From positions 3,023,280-3,087,279 of the forward strand of contig CM067525.1 in the NCBI GenBank assembly GCA_034509495.1: 64,000 nt of DNA. The letters run 5' to 3'. Under the pieces are notes generated by a model that saw only the letters and a program-made list of their open reading frames with translations, was not told the DNA's origin and did not search any database. The stretch is from Acestrorhynchus altus (lineage: Eukaryota > Chordata > Actinopteri > Characiformes > Acestrorhynchidae). Positions 1 to 12,934 of this stretch are shown here, one piece after another; position 1 is the stretch's first letter, and each line of letters begins with the position of its first letter. Both the position numbers and the translations under genes were made by a program.

Positions 1-765
1 GAGCCAAAACAGAGTGTTAGCGAAGAGTGAACAGGGACAAACACTAGGCTGCATGGTGCTTGAGTGGAGCTCACATTTCGGATTTAAAAAACATTCTAAT
101 CGTGGAATCATCTACGCTGCTGTCACAGAGGGATAGAGGGATCTTCTCCTCCAAAAACAGGGTGATAAGTGCCAGCTTCTTTCCACCCTTATTTAGTTGG
201 AACTCCTTCCGCTTTGCGAAACTTGTCACGGGTGGATTGGCTCTCGTTTCAGACACGAATTTCTTCTGCAGAGAACCCTCTGCTGTCTGAACACATCTGT
301 AATTTTGATTTTTGAAAAGTAAAAGCGTCAGCAAACCCTCAGCATGTTGCAGGACTGTGGTGTGACACTCATTGAGACATGCATTTCAGTCGATTTCGGC
401 CGATTTCAAACGGAGTGTTTCCAGATGTTTTGATGTCATCCGTTTGTCTCTCCTCGATCGTCTGAAGTTTCCAGTCTCTACAGAAAACGAATGGAAAGAA
501 ATGGAAAAAAACGCTTCGCTCTACTGTAATCTGCATTCACTGGAGTTCGTATAAAGAATGTTATCCAGTAGTGGATGAATGTAGGTGGGAAAGCCATAAG
601 GCATCTGAGTAATGTGGCATCACTTTGCTTGACTTGGCTCTACAACTAAATTTGACTAATGGAGCAGTCTGCCACTTCACCGTGAGCTGGGCTTTAGGTG
701 CTGATGGTGTAAAAAGTCATAGTGCTGCTTTTCCAGTTTGTTTTTGAGTCACTGACAGCATTATC
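1..765. other. Unique sequence, no gene recognised
   Basis: Overlapping open frames of 60-87 codons on both strands (60-334) have no recognisable domain and no splice context. I see no repeat, RNA gene or motif that I can name. Confidence 0.5.
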
Positions 766-1105
766 CTCACTCACTTTATTAGAAACACCCCCTTCTGCTT
801 CCTCTAACTGGCCACTTTATTAGAAACACCACCTTCTGCTTCCAATCACTGGCCACTTTATTAGAAACACCCCCTTCTGCTTCCACTCACTGGCCACTTT
901 ATTAGAAACACCCCCCTTCTGCTTCCACTCACTGGCCACTTTATTAGAAACACCCCCTTCTGCTTCCAATCACTGGCCACTTTATTAGAAACGCCCCCTT
1001 CTGCTTCCTCTCACTGGCCACTTTATTAGAAACACCACTGGCCACTTTATTAGAAACACCCCCTTCTGCTTCAACTCAGTGGCCACTTTATTAGAAACAC
1101 CCACC
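766..1105. repeat. 41-bp tandem array derived from a Tc1 terminal repeat
   Basis: About eight units of 41-42 bp, each carrying GGCCACTTTATTAGAAACAC followed by CCCCTTCTGCTTCC and CACT; one unit at about 1,030 is truncated. The core is the outer end of a common fish Tc1-like element that ends in CACTGGCCACTTTATTAGGA. A larger copy of the array is at 3,205-3,775. Confidence 0.85.
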
Positions 1106-2050
1106 ATGTGGTTCCTCCATTGCTCTCCTGCTTCTGTTAGGTGTTGTATTGAGTTGATCTTTCCACCAGCTGTGTTGGTGTGTTGGTCACCTGTGGTTGG
1201 TGATGTTCTGCAGAGTTGGTCTGTGTGTTAAATGGCTTTGTGTTCTAAAGGCTGGAACGTGGACGTGCTCTGTGAAGCGCAGGGCTGGTTAATACAGTGA
1301 GGGAATTTGGGTCAGTGTGATGCAATCCAACACCAGACAGCAAGGACAGAGCCTTATATAGGTAAGAGACAAAAACACAACTGGGTGTCTGGACGAAGAC
1401 TAGGTGTGTGTGTGTGTGTGTTTGTGTGCTCACATTTCCCAGACAAAAAAAGTCAAAGGTCAACTGAAATTCTACTATAAGATGTTCCAGTTGCATTTTG
1501 GAGCACAGTGCTTCATACGGGGTTTAATGACTTAAATAATAATAAAGGTTCTTCCAGCAGTGTTGGACACGTCCAGGGACACCTCCAGGCTGGACAAACT
1601 GATCAGGCAGTCTGGCTCTATGGTCAGCATGAAGCTGGACTCATTGTTGGCGCAGGTGTTGGATGAGAACTAATAAATAATACTAGGCTCCCACGAGGAG
1701 AACTTTGGAGATGTTTAATGAACACAGTGATGGAGAAACACCACTTTCTGTAGGAACTGTGTGTAGGAAGATTAATCAAACCTAAACTGTAAATATAAGT
1801 ACAAATAAACAAAAACATACGTTGTGTGCGTGCGTGTGCGTGCGTGCGTGTGTGTGTGTGTGTGCGTGCGTGTTGTGCATGCATGTGTGTGTGGATTTAG
1901 GGATTAAACGTCAGGAAGTTTTAGCTGCTCCAGTCTGCTTTCATTTTTATTTAAAGCTCAGAAAACGTAATTAATATTTCATCAAATACATTACCTCAGT
2001 TTCAGTCTCCAGAGAAACATAGACAGTCATTTACACACTCTCTCCCTCTT
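1106..2050. other. Unique sequence with TG tracts
   Basis: No gene recognised. Contains a short TG run at about 1,403-1,421 and a TG/TGCG-rich stretch at 1,824-1,893 that is favourable to Z-DNA. The sequence around 1,110-1,230 just after the 41-bp array may be decayed transposon. Confidence 0.5.
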
Positions 2051-2054
2051 CAGG

Positions 2055-2099
<45 letters not shown>

Positions 2100-2182
2100 C
2101 TGTCTCTGACTCTCGCTCTCTCTCTCTCTCTCTCTCTGTCTCTGACTCTGTCTCTCGCTCTCTCTCTCTCTCTCTGACTCTG

Positions 2183-2225
<43 letters not shown>

Positions 2226-2455
2226 GTCTGTCTGTCTCTCTCGCTCTTGGTCTCTGTCTGTCTGTGTGTCGCTCTCTGTCTCTCTCTGTCTGTCTCTGTC
2301 TGTCTGTCTATCTCTCTCTCTCTCTCTCTCTCCCTGACTGTCTGTCTGTCTCTCTCGCTCTCAGTCTCTCTGTCTGTCTGTGTGTCGCTCTCTGTCTCTC
2401 TCTGTCTGTCTATCTCTCTGTCTCTCTCGCTCTCTGTCTGTCTGTCTCTCTGTCT

Positions 2456-2505
<50 letters not shown>

Positions 2506-2591
2506 CTGTCTGTCTGTCTCTCTCTCTCACTCTCTGTCTCTCTGTCTGTCTGTCTCTCTGTCTGTCTGTGTCTCTCTCTCTCTCTGACTCT

Positions 2592-2643
<52 letters not shown>

Positions 2644-2660
2644 GTCTGTCTGTCTCTGCT
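2050..2660. repeat. Long CT/CTGT microsatellite-minisatellite complex (about 0.6 kb)
   Basis: Runs of (CT)n alternate with CTGT and CTCG steps (GACTCTGTCTCT, TCTGTCTGTC). The strand is almost purely pyrimidine, giving long low-complexity open frames on both strands (Ser/Leu-rich on plus, Arg/Glu-rich on minus) that are not genes. It is a polypurine-polypyrimidine tract able to adopt triplex structure. Confidence 0.92.
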
Positions 2661-3205
2661 TTTAGCAGAGTCATCTTCACGGCCGATGGCGATCTTATTT
2701 TGTTGTGTTGTTTGCAGTTCAAAGATGCCAGGCCAGATGCCACCAGGGAGGCAGTCAATCAATCAATGTTTGTTTATGTTGGAAGTTGGATTGGTTGATC
2801 ACTCTCTCTTTCTGCTTTTCAACTGTTGAAGTCACAGAGTTGTTTTTTCGGCTGAAGCACAGTTGCTGGTGTGGTGTGTGTCCTGTCTCCAGCCCCACAG
2901 GGCTTCCTGGTGATCTAAGCCCATTACCGGCTCTCCTGAAATGAAATATGGAGGAGCACTGTTCCCTTCTGCCTGTGCTGCAGGTCAGCTGGGGACACAC
3001 ACAGTGATTTCACACACGGAGCACTTTCAGCAGAAACCAGTCACGTAATCTGCTTCTTAAAATATTAGATGTCTTTATTCTGGTTCATTCTGGTTCATTC
3101 AAGAACACTGATCATTTAGTTCTTCATCTCTTACCAGAAACTCCTGAAGCATCCTGAAGCCTGAATCTGTCTCCATTTTTATTAATAAAGTACTTTATCA
3201 CAGTC
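2660..3205. other. Unique sequence between two repeat arrays
   Basis: Nothing recognised apart from a duplicated TTCTGGTTCA at about 3,077-3,100. The segment 2,717-2,760 follows a TTTGCAG but has no matching donor, so I do not call an exon. Confidence 0.5.
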
Positions 3206-3775
3206 TTCCTCTCACTGGCCACTTTATTAGAAACACCCCATCTGCTTCCTCTCACTGGCCACTTTATTAGAAACACCCCATCTGCTTCCTCTCACTGGCC
3301 ACTTTATTAGAAACACCCACCTTATACTTCCACTCACTGGCCACTTTATTAGAAACACTCACCTTCTTCTTCCTCTCACTGGCCACTTTATTAGAAACAC
3401 CCCCTTCTGCTTCCACTCACTGGCCACTTTATTAGAAACACCCACCTTCTGCTTCCTCTCACTGGCCACTTTATTAGAAACACCCCCTTCTGCTTCCTCT
3501 CACTGGCCACTTTATTAGAAACACCCCCTTCTGTTTCCTCTCACTGGCCACTTTATTAGAAACACCCACCTTCTGCTCCACTCACTGGCCACTTTATTAG
3601 AAACACCCCCTTCTGCTTCCTCTCACTGGCCACTTTATTAGAAACACCCCCCTTCTGCTTCCTCTCACTGGCCACTTTATTAGAAACACCCACCTTCTGC
3701 TTCCTCTCACTGGCCACTTTATTAGAAACACCCACCTTCTGCTTCCAATCACTGGCCACTTTATTAGAAACAACC
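3205..3775. repeat. 41-bp tandem array derived from a Tc1 terminal repeat, larger copy
   Basis: About fourteen units of roughly 41 bp (CACTGGCCACTTTATTAG, AAACACCC, CCTTCTGCTTCCTCT) with small differences. Minus-strand open frame 3,556-3,813 repeats VSNKVASERKQKGG and is only the array read through. The last unit runs into sequence resembling transposon interior (CCATGGTCCATCTGATGCTG at about 3,811). Confidence 0.9.
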
Positions 3776-4329
3776 ACGTTGGAGTTTACTGTAGGTGCAC
3801 AGTTGCAGACCATGGTCCATCTGATGCTGCACAGTTCAGACCTCCTCTACCACATCACTTATGGATCATCTTCTGAAAACAGGACCACCTTACTAGACAT
3901 TATTCGGTTGGTGGTGCACATTCAGCAAAGCAGTGTCCACCATCTAAACAGCTGACCGCCGATGAAGAGGTAAAGAATGGTTTGTGTCTGAAGAGAGAGG
4001 TTTCTAATGAAGTGGCTGAGAAGAGTGTGGTCCACTTCAGTTCTCCTGCAGCACTTTAACTGTTTCTGTTTGGCTTCTTCTGGATTTAACAAGAGGAAGC
4101 TCTACTTCAAAGCCCTTTTAATTTGGAATGAGTTTCAAAAACCAGCAAAATGAAAGTGTTTAATCTCACTACATCAGTTCAAAGCTTTGCTGAGCGTCCA
4201 GCTCACTCTGATGTGAACACACTGGACGTAATCCTGTTTACTTTTTTATGATTTACTTCATTTTTGAAACATTTTAATCATTTCTTGGAAATAAAATTTC
4301 AACAGCAGCAGATTTTTTTTATGGAATCA
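3776..4329. other. Mostly unique sequence, possible decayed transposon start
   Basis: The first 250 bases after the array resemble interiors of fish non-autonomous elements (CCATGGTCCATCTGATGC, TTTCTAATGAAGTGGC at about 4,000). The rest is unique and AT-rich. No gene recognised. Confidence 0.4.
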
Positions 4330-4990
4330 ACAGATTGCAAGGTGTGACTGCAATGGTGTCGTGCTAGACTCTCACGGACCGACAAGTCTCGATTTTGTCT
4401 TGGTGGAGACGACCAACGAACCCATATGTGGAGGCACCTTGGTCAATGCCAAGATCAACTCCCGAATCCAGAAGGTCTGGTGTCGTGGTGTGGGTGCAGT
4501 TTCTTACAATGCCAGATCTTTGGTCTTCGTGACACTTTCACAGCCCAACGTCACGTTAATGAGGTCCTGCAGTGCTTCTACCTTCTCTGAACACACACTC
4601 CGGTGCTCTGTTCCAACAGCACGACGCTCGTCCACACACTGCTGCCGTCTCAAGATCTCGCCTTGAAGACACAGATACTACGCCGTGGTCGGTCTCATCT
4701 CCAGACCTGTCCCTGATTGAAAATGTGTGGATGCTATTGGACGCTCTATCAACACTCCACCCCTAAAACACCATCTGCAGAACTGAGTGAGAACATTCAA
4801 GCTGCATGGGATGGATCACCACAGGACACCATTAGGAACATCTCCAACTCCACGCATGTTGTGTCTATGATCGAGGTTCTAAACGTGTATGGTGTTGCCT
4901 CCACTTCTACATCACGACAACACCACTCACTAGCGCATTGCAAACCTTCTTCAGAGGAAAGTCTAAGGTCTGCTTGGAAAGTCGATAGAT
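4330..4990 (+). mobile_element. Tc1-like transposon relic (C-terminal half of transposase)
   Basis: Broken transposase in two or three frames: FQQHDARPHTAAVSRSRLED, then TTPWSVSSPDLSLIENVW and MLLDALSTL, then sequence encoding the C-terminal helical part. F-Q-Q-[DH]-x-A-R-P-H-T-A and S-P-D-L-S-x-I-E-x-V-W are the second Asp and the Asp/Glu block of the Tc1 DDE catalytic core; here the catalytic Asp of QQD is His. Frameshifts and missing ends show it is dead. Closely related relics lie at 12,690 and 59,800, and a minus-strand one at 13,930. Confidence 0.85.
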
Positions 4991-4999
4991 AGCGTAATG

Positions 5000-5212
5000 A
5001 GACTGGAGCTGTTGGGGGATTTCATCCAATCAGAAGCTGTGGAGAAGGCCAGCGGTCAGGTGCTGTTTGAGGAGACACATTTAGGCCTAGACCTCAGAGA
5101 GGTGCTGAAGGGAGTGTTTTGAAAGAGATGTCACAATGAGAGCGATTATTTTCCCCGTGTTGGTAAAGAATGACAGATGGAAACCTAGTTTAAGCTCAGC
5201 TTGACAACCCCA

Positions 5213-5247
<35 letters not shown>

Positions 5248-5490
5248 CCCTTTCTTTCTGTGTGATGTAAATGTGTTCTGCAGCGCGAGTCCCTCAGTGT
5301 TTTATTCGTTTATTTTGATCGTGTCTGTATTTAGCTGATAAAGTTCCCTTCGCTGTTCGCAAAATGACGCCTGTTTGATGATAATTATAAACAAGAAGAA
5401 AATCTGCTCGTCACTTTATTAATGTTTTAGAATTTGAGTTCTCGGTTCTCGCTTAATATGAGAACAGTTCTCTGTGGAGAGAGGGGGAGG
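5000..5490. other. Unique sequence with one CT tract
   Basis: No gene recognised. A (CT)n run occupies about 5,217-5,244. The segment 5,000-5,200 is free of simple repeats and could be conserved non-coding DNA, but that cannot be judged here. Confidence 0.45.
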
Positions 5491-5540
<50 letters not shown>

Positions 5541-5760
5541 AACAGAGAGAGAGAGACAAAAGTATAGCAAGGAACTGAGAGAGAGAGAGAGACTGAAAAG
5601 GAGGGGAGGAGAGATGGACACAGAGGAAAAAGGCAGAGGGAGAGAGAGAGAAAGAGAGAGGCAGATTTAGAAAGAACCGAGCGCGAGAGCTGAAGTGAGA
5701 GGAGGGTGTTCAGGAAAGAGAGGAGAATATAGAGGGATGGAAAAGTGAGAGCAAAACAAA
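5490..5760. repeat. GA-rich microsatellite block
   Basis: (GA)n at about 5,496-5,536 followed by GAGA/GGGAG-rich sequence to 5,760. Open frames here (Arg/Glu-rich or Ser/Leu-rich) are low-complexity artefacts. Confidence 0.85.
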
Positions 5761-5949
5761 AAGAAAGAGGGACGCAGTGGGAAGAGATACGTCATCGTAC
5801 AAATACACAAACTGTCCTTCACCTAATGTCGTGTGTCCGTATCGTTTCTGCGTGTCTGCGAGCGTCTCACTCTCGGTGGATTTTGCATCCGAACACTCGC
5901 AGAACCTCCTCCTTTTATCTGCTTTCAAACTGCAAAACAGCTTCGGTCT

Positions 5950-6350
5950 TCACAGCCTGATTAGCCATAACATTAACACCACTGGCAAAACGTTGATTGT
6001 CTTCATCTTCAGTGTCGGTCGAAGGGAGGAGCTATATATTCGTCAGCGAGTGAACAAACGGTTTAGGAAGTTGATGTGTTGAAGCAGGAAATATGATGTT
6101 CTGGAGATGTTTGGAGATGTTCTGGTGATAAGTTTAATCCGTGTTAAGCAGGCGTTGGGCTGGTAATAATGGATCAAAGGCAGCAGGGCTGCTGGAGTGT
6201 TTAAACCCCTCAGTGTCACTGGACTGAGAACAGCTTCCTGAGCTTCTGTCTTGAGCGTAGACATGGTGTAACATCTAGGTAGGAGTGTCTAATAGAGTGG
6301 ACAGTGAGTGGACACAGTGTTTAAATACACCAGCAGCACTGCTGTCAGAT
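5950..6350 (+). mobile_element. Decayed Tc1-like / non-autonomous element fragments
   Basis: Begins with CCATAACATTAACACCACTGG, the terminal-repeat type seen at 41,900 and 58,139. Continues with GAAGTTGATGTGTTGAAGCAGG, the region just before the transposase start in that family, then CTCCAGCAGCACTGCTG-type sequence shared with the inverted repeat at 42,235. AGGAGTGTCTAATAGAGTGG at about 6,281 is another shared end. Internally deleted and rearranged; no usable transposase. Confidence 0.65.
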
Positions 6351-6511
6351 ACACTACCATGTTGTGCACCCAAATATTATCTGCTTATGAAATCTGGGTT
6401 CCTGTGGTCAGAAAGTGAGTAGTGATGAATGAGGGTAGAAGGAAGTTAATAAACCACGGCAACAGATGGTCTACCGTCTGTAACGGACCACCTGCAGTTT
6501 ACAGCTATGGG

Positions 6512-6541
6512 GGAGGTATTTCTAATAAAGTGGCCAGTAAT
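6512..6541 (-). mobile_element. Solo Tc1 terminal repeat
   Basis: GGTATTTCTAATAAAGTGGC is the reverse complement of the core of the 41-bp arrays. A single copy, in transposon rather than array context. Confidence 0.6.
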
Positions 6542-6603
6542 GGGAGGCACACAGTAGTGCTAATAACTTGGGTGAAGAGTGTATGTGGTTTTGATATTAA
6601 GTT

Positions 6604-7719
<1,116 letters not shown>

Positions 7720-7985
7720 GTGGTTCCTCGCAGTGGTTCTCCCTCACATTCTGAGGAAATCTTCTTTTGATGACTTGTTCCCCTCAGTGGTACCTTCTCA
7801 TGTTCTTACAGAATCTTCTTTTAAGTCTTGGTTCCTCCTCTCGTTCTTAGGAAGTCTTCTCTTGATGGTTGGTTCTCAGTAGTTACTTTTTTTTTTTAGG
7901 GACTCTTCTTCTGAGGGTTAATTCCTCTCAGTGGTTCCTCCTCATATTCTATAGAAGCTTTCTTTAACTTTTGGTTCCTCTCATC
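7720..7985. repeat. Degenerate tandem repeat of about 50-60 bp
   Basis: Five diverged units built on GGTTCCTCTCAGTGGTTC, a CTCACATTCT-like middle and AATCTTCTTTTGATG. One unit is interrupted by a run of eleven T at about 7,888. It directly abuts the 58-bp array. Confidence 0.7.
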
Positions 7986-7999
7986 ACACTCCATTTATA

Positions 8000-8300
8000 T
8001 GTTGCTCAGCACGTATCCCGCTCTGTTTATATCCCGATATAGATATAAATATTGATATATCGCTCGGCCCGTATCCCGCTCTGTTTATAACTGATAGAGA
8101 TATAAATATCGATATATCGCTCGGCCCGTATCCCACTCTGATTATATCCCGATATAGATATAAATATCCATATATCGCTCGGCCCGTATCCCACTCTGAT
8201 TATATCCCGATATAGATATAAATATTGATATATCACTCAGCCCGTATCCCGCTCTGTTTATAACTGGTATAGATATAAATATCGATATATCACTCAGTCC
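8000..8300. repeat. 58-bp satellite, five units
   Basis: Unit: ATATATCGCTCGGCCCGTAT, CCCGCTCTGTTTATATCCCG, ATATAGATATAAATAT. GTATCCC recurs at 8,013, 8,071, 8,128, 8,186 and 8,244, a period of 57-58. Outer units differ by a few bases. Two more units lie at 41,301-41,427. Confidence 0.93.
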
Positions 8301-8571
8301 TTAGTGTGTAGAACTTTACTGTTCATTTGAGCATTTCAGTATTACCCTCTCTCTCTCCGTCAGACACAGTTATTTATGCGTAACATAAAACTCGGTATAT
8401 TTGCTGTCAGCTGCACACGCATGATTTAGAGCAGCTCTGACAAGCCAGCTGAATTAAAACGGAGTGAGCAATTCATTTACTGTTTAGGACCTGCCCAGAC
8501 TGCCCGTCCGCAGGTGGGTGTGTTGGTGTGTAATTGTGTGACAAAGTGAATGCTCCCTCTGTTCCTTTTCT

Positions 8572-9219
<648 letters not shown>

Positions 9220-9220
<1 letters not shown>

Positions 9221-9418
9221 CAATGACGAACACTGTGTACCAACACCATAAAATATGAACACCATCCACAATAACAATAACACAATCAACAGCAAAGCCA
9301 ACACCATTCATCACCACCACCATCTCCATCCATCAGCTACCAACACCATCTACTAAATCCCAACATCATCTATTAACTACCAGTAATCAGTGCCAGTTAC
9401 CCACGCCAACAATTACCA

Positions 9419-9452
<34 letters not shown>
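9220..9452. repeat. Degenerate CCA-rich repeat ending in a CA microsatellite
   Basis: Imperfect copies of CAACACCATCTAC/CCATCCA with a CA run at about 9,419-9,450. The motif resembles a decayed form of the 33-bp array at 10,190-10,735. Confidence 0.65.
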
Positions 9453-9454
<2 letters not shown>

Positions 9455-10189
9455 GACAGAACTTTTTTTTTTATACAATGTCTGTTTCCTCTCGCCTCAT
9501 CTGCCTTTCCTTTGTTGCACTTTCACCACTCCCTCTCTCCTCACGCACTGTTTATATAATCTACTTAAACTTCTCCTTAAACTAGTCTATTTATACATGT
9601 TTTGACATAATTCTTATGTAAGAGTTGGGGAGCGGTCTCAGAGAGAGACGGAGAGAGAGACAGAGAGAGAGAGACAAAGAGAGAGAGGGAGAGGGAGAGA
9701 GAGAGAGAGAATATTGGAAGAGAGATGTGTTTAACTGTGGTATAAAGACTGGTTTTCCCTGGGGGGGTGTGTTTGGCTCTGTTCTGTACAGTGAGTACAG
9801 AGACAGACCCCAGCTGAGTTGGACTCTGTACAGCACGTCTGATGATGCACAATCCTGGAAACATCTCCTGGGTTTGTTTCTCTAATTGACAGAGAGGTAC
9901 AGCCAGCAGCAGCACTCTGAACACACAATTGAGAAGAACCTGCAAACACAACTTTTGGCTGACCGTTCTGTAATACTGCTGCTGTCTGGATAAAGGAGGT
10001 GCTCGCAGTGTTTCTTTGGCTGTAGAAGAATCACTGTTGGTTCCATCAGTAATCGCACAGGCTGAGCCACCTACACTTCCGAGCTGATCTACGTCAGCCA
10101 TTTCTTCACTGTCTCAGACCTAGTTAACAAGCTGGCCTGTTCCTCGGGTCATGGACAGGATGTTTACAGTAGCTGTCTAATTAAACTTT
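9453..10189. other. Unique sequence with a GA block
   Basis: GAGA/GACAGA-rich block at about 9,640-9,712. The 174-codon minus-strand frame at 9,577-10,101 runs through it as a Ser/Leu tract and has no recognisable domain. No gene called. Confidence 0.5.
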
Positions 10190-10735
10190 GGCAATGACCA
10201 ACACTGTCTACCAACACCACCCACCAATGTCCAACACTGTCTACCAACACCACCCACCAATGTCCAACACTGTCTACCAACACCATCTACCAATGACCAA
10301 CACTGTCTAACAACACCACCCACCAATGACCAACACTGTCTACCAACACCATCTACCAATGTCCAACACTGTCTACCAACATCACCCACCAATGACCAAC
10401 ACTGTCTACCAACATCACCCACCAATGTCCAACACTGTCTACCAACACCATCTACCAATGTCCAACACTGTCTACCAACACCACCCACCAATAACCAACA
10501 CTGTCTACCAACACCACTCACCAATGTCCAACACTTTCTACCAACACCTCTCACCAATGACCAACACTGTCTACCAACATCACCCACCAGTGACCAACAC
10601 TGCCAACACCACCCACCAGTGACCAACACTGTCTGCCAACACCATCCATTAATGACCAACACACACCAATAAACAATACTGTCTGCCAACACCATCCACC
10701 AATGACAAACCCCATCTACCAACACCATTCATAAC
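10190..10735. repeat. 33-bp minisatellite, about 16 units
   Basis: Unit: CCAACACTGTCTACCAACAC then CACCCACCAATGA. The period of 33 is a multiple of three, so both strands stay open: minus reads QCWTLVGGVGR repeated over 183 codons, plus reads MTNTVYQHHPP repeated. No start context, splice site or flanking domain supports expression. Confidence 0.92.
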
Positions 10736-12689
10736 ATTAATAGGGTAATAGGGGTAGCTATTATAGGTGTTAATAGGGGTAGATAACTAACTACACCATG
10801 CTCTCGTTGTCACAAAAGCGATATGGTCATGTTAACAAGCTGTAACGTGATGATTGATGAAAAGTAGCTCTTGCTTCTGTTACTATGATTTCTGTAATGC
10901 TGTTCTAATATTTATTATGTAATAATTTGAGTTTAGTGATAAAATCAGTGTGAAATCTCCTTTGATTACAGCAGATTACGTTATGATCTCGCGCCCGGCC
11001 ATGCGTCCAGAGTCTGCCCCCTGACTGTGCACCCAGTCGTGTCTGTTGATGGGAAACTAATCTACAAAAGAACTGTTTGTTTTAGAGAACCTTTAAAAAG
11101 TCTTGGCTGATCAGCTGCAGCCGAAGGTGGAGGCTGGTGGTGGACTTGTGTGAAATTATGACTTTAATTGGTTCACAGACGACGAGAACAGAAGGAAAAG
11201 TAATTACAGTCACTCTTGATTTGGCGCCAAGTTCTTTAAGGAGGTGAACGTTGTGCAACTCCTGCAGCAGTCTTTCGTAATAGCGTATGCTTTAAGCCTT
11301 GGGCTGGAAGACAGTATACAGGCCAGTGAAGGTCAGACACAGAAACTATTCCTGTTCCTCTCCTCTCTCCCACTGTCTCTCCCTCCTGAAGCTAAGCCAG
11401 GGGGCCAATTAGTGTAGCTGCTGTGTGTTGTTGTTTCGATTCTCCTCCTTTCTCTTCGTCGGTCCAGTTAAGGTGTGTTATCCCAGACCTTGTCAAGAGT
11501 GCATGTGTGTTTTTTTTTTTTTTTTTTTTTTTTTGGTAGCTGTACCTCTCTCTGCTTTGTGTCTGAGCCTCTGGTGTGTGTTGTTTGTAGCCGTCCATGT
11601 GAACCTTTTCCAGCCTGGGAGAAAACAGCAATTATGCCCCCCGACGCTAAACCCTGCAAACAGCGAGCGGCGTCGCAGCGAAGACAGAAATTGATCCTGT
11701 AAAACATCTAGAGCAATAGAGAGCAGAAATCGATCCTGCAAAGCTTCCAGGACGGTAGAAAAGGAAACGCAGGTGAACTTTGAGGACCAAGGGCTAAAAA
11801 TAGTGCGATGTCCTTACAGCCAGAGCGAGATGAGGGAGCGTGAGGCTTTATCGTGGATTTTTAACAGAATAATTCCATTTTTCAAACGTACAAATGCACA
11901 CATTTAAGGTGTAAAACGTGTCAAATAATCAAAACAATGTTTTTTTAATACTGTATTAATTCTCAACAACACATCATTGATTTTGGCAGTGGTTCATTCT
12001 GTGTTGTGTTTACACTTCAACCACTAGAGGGCAGTGTTTTCACCATTCTGATTACATAAAAAATAATGTTTGCTTTTACCTACATTTTGCACATATACGA
12101 TTGTGTTTTTATACCCTGACATTAAAAATCGCAATATATTGTCATATTTACAGTATCGCAGTGTCTCACACTTTAATGTCTGGGGTGGAACAAGAAAGTA
12201 AATAGCGGCAGAGAGGCCAAGACATCCTGAAGGATTTCAGTGCAGATGTTTTGGTCCATATCCAAGTGCGATTAATGGTTTCACACCTGTCCGTTGTGTG
12301 ACTGTGGAAATGGATTGATTGTCATGAGGCACATTTTCAGGTGTTCTTTTTTCACACTATAGAAAGCAGTATTATTTATTGTATGTGTGTCATTTCGATA
12401 CACATTCCTTATAAGAACAGAATCCATACTGACCCAAAGTCTATAATACAAAGCAGTGGGCAGCTGCTGAAAGAATGAGATCTCCAGCTGTTCCTCTCTG
12501 TTCAGTTGTACAGTCGAGACGGATATCTCACAAAAGCTGTTGCAGTCAACTTTATAACTTTTCAACACTGGAACTCCGAAGAAAATAGCAGGTCTGTTTG
12601 CTTTCACCTTTCACTTTTTGAGATTTCCTGGCATCCATGGTGATCAGCTGGAGTGTGTGAAATGAGGTGAGGAGTGAGGAGTCCCACTT
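10736..12689. other. Unique sequence, no gene recognised
   Basis: Contains a 25-base T run (11,510-11,534). Overlapping short frames at 11,392-11,741 are created by that run. A CTCF-like site lies at 12,021. Minus-strand frames at 12,281-12,755 lack domains. Confidence 0.5.
12021..12035 (+). promoter_or_regulatory. Candidate CTCF-binding motif
   Basis: CCACTAGAGGGCAGT fits the vertebrate CTCF core CCASYAGRKGGCR at every position. It lies in unique sequence. Occupancy cannot be judged from sequence. Confidence 0.4.
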
Positions 12690-12934
12690 TTGTCTTGGTG
12701 GAGACAAAACCAGCATGAAGAGCAGTGGTTGCAGTTTCGTACGATGCCAGATCATCGTTGGTCTTCATTACAGACACTTTAACAGACCAACCAGTGGTTC
12801 TACCTTCTCTGAACACACACTTCGGTGCTCTATTCCAACAGGACAATGCTTGTCCACACACTGCTGCCGTCTAAAGATCTCGTCTTGAAGACACGGATAC
12901 TATGCCGTGGTCTGTCTCATCTCCAGACCAGTGT
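12690..12934 (+). mobile_element. Tc1-like relic, interrupted at its 3' end
   Basis: Same family as 4,330-4,990 and 59,800-60,320: shared CTTGGTGGAGAC, CTTCATTACAGACACTTTAA, TCTATTCCAACAGGACAATG and CATCTCCAGACC. It stops at the SPD block, where sequence of another family begins. Frame is broken; not functional. Confidence 0.8.

Noticed and set aside
2717..2752. Coding-like segment after TTTGCAG (FKDARPDATREA)
   Set aside because: No usable GT donor in a suitable place, no family recognised, and it sits beside a low-complexity repeat.
2027..2829. Open frames up to 243 codons on both strands
   Set aside because: They are translations of the CT/CTGT repeat (Arg/Glu or Ser/Leu only), with no domain or splice context.
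766..3775. CRISPR array (regular repeats of similar length)
   Set aside because: Units are tandem without unique spacers, the genome is vertebrate, and the core is a Tc1 terminal repeat.
3556..3813. 85-codon minus frame with VSNKVASERKQKGG repeats as a repeat protein
   Set aside because: It is the 41-bp array read through. Unit length is not a strict multiple of three and there is no start or splice context.
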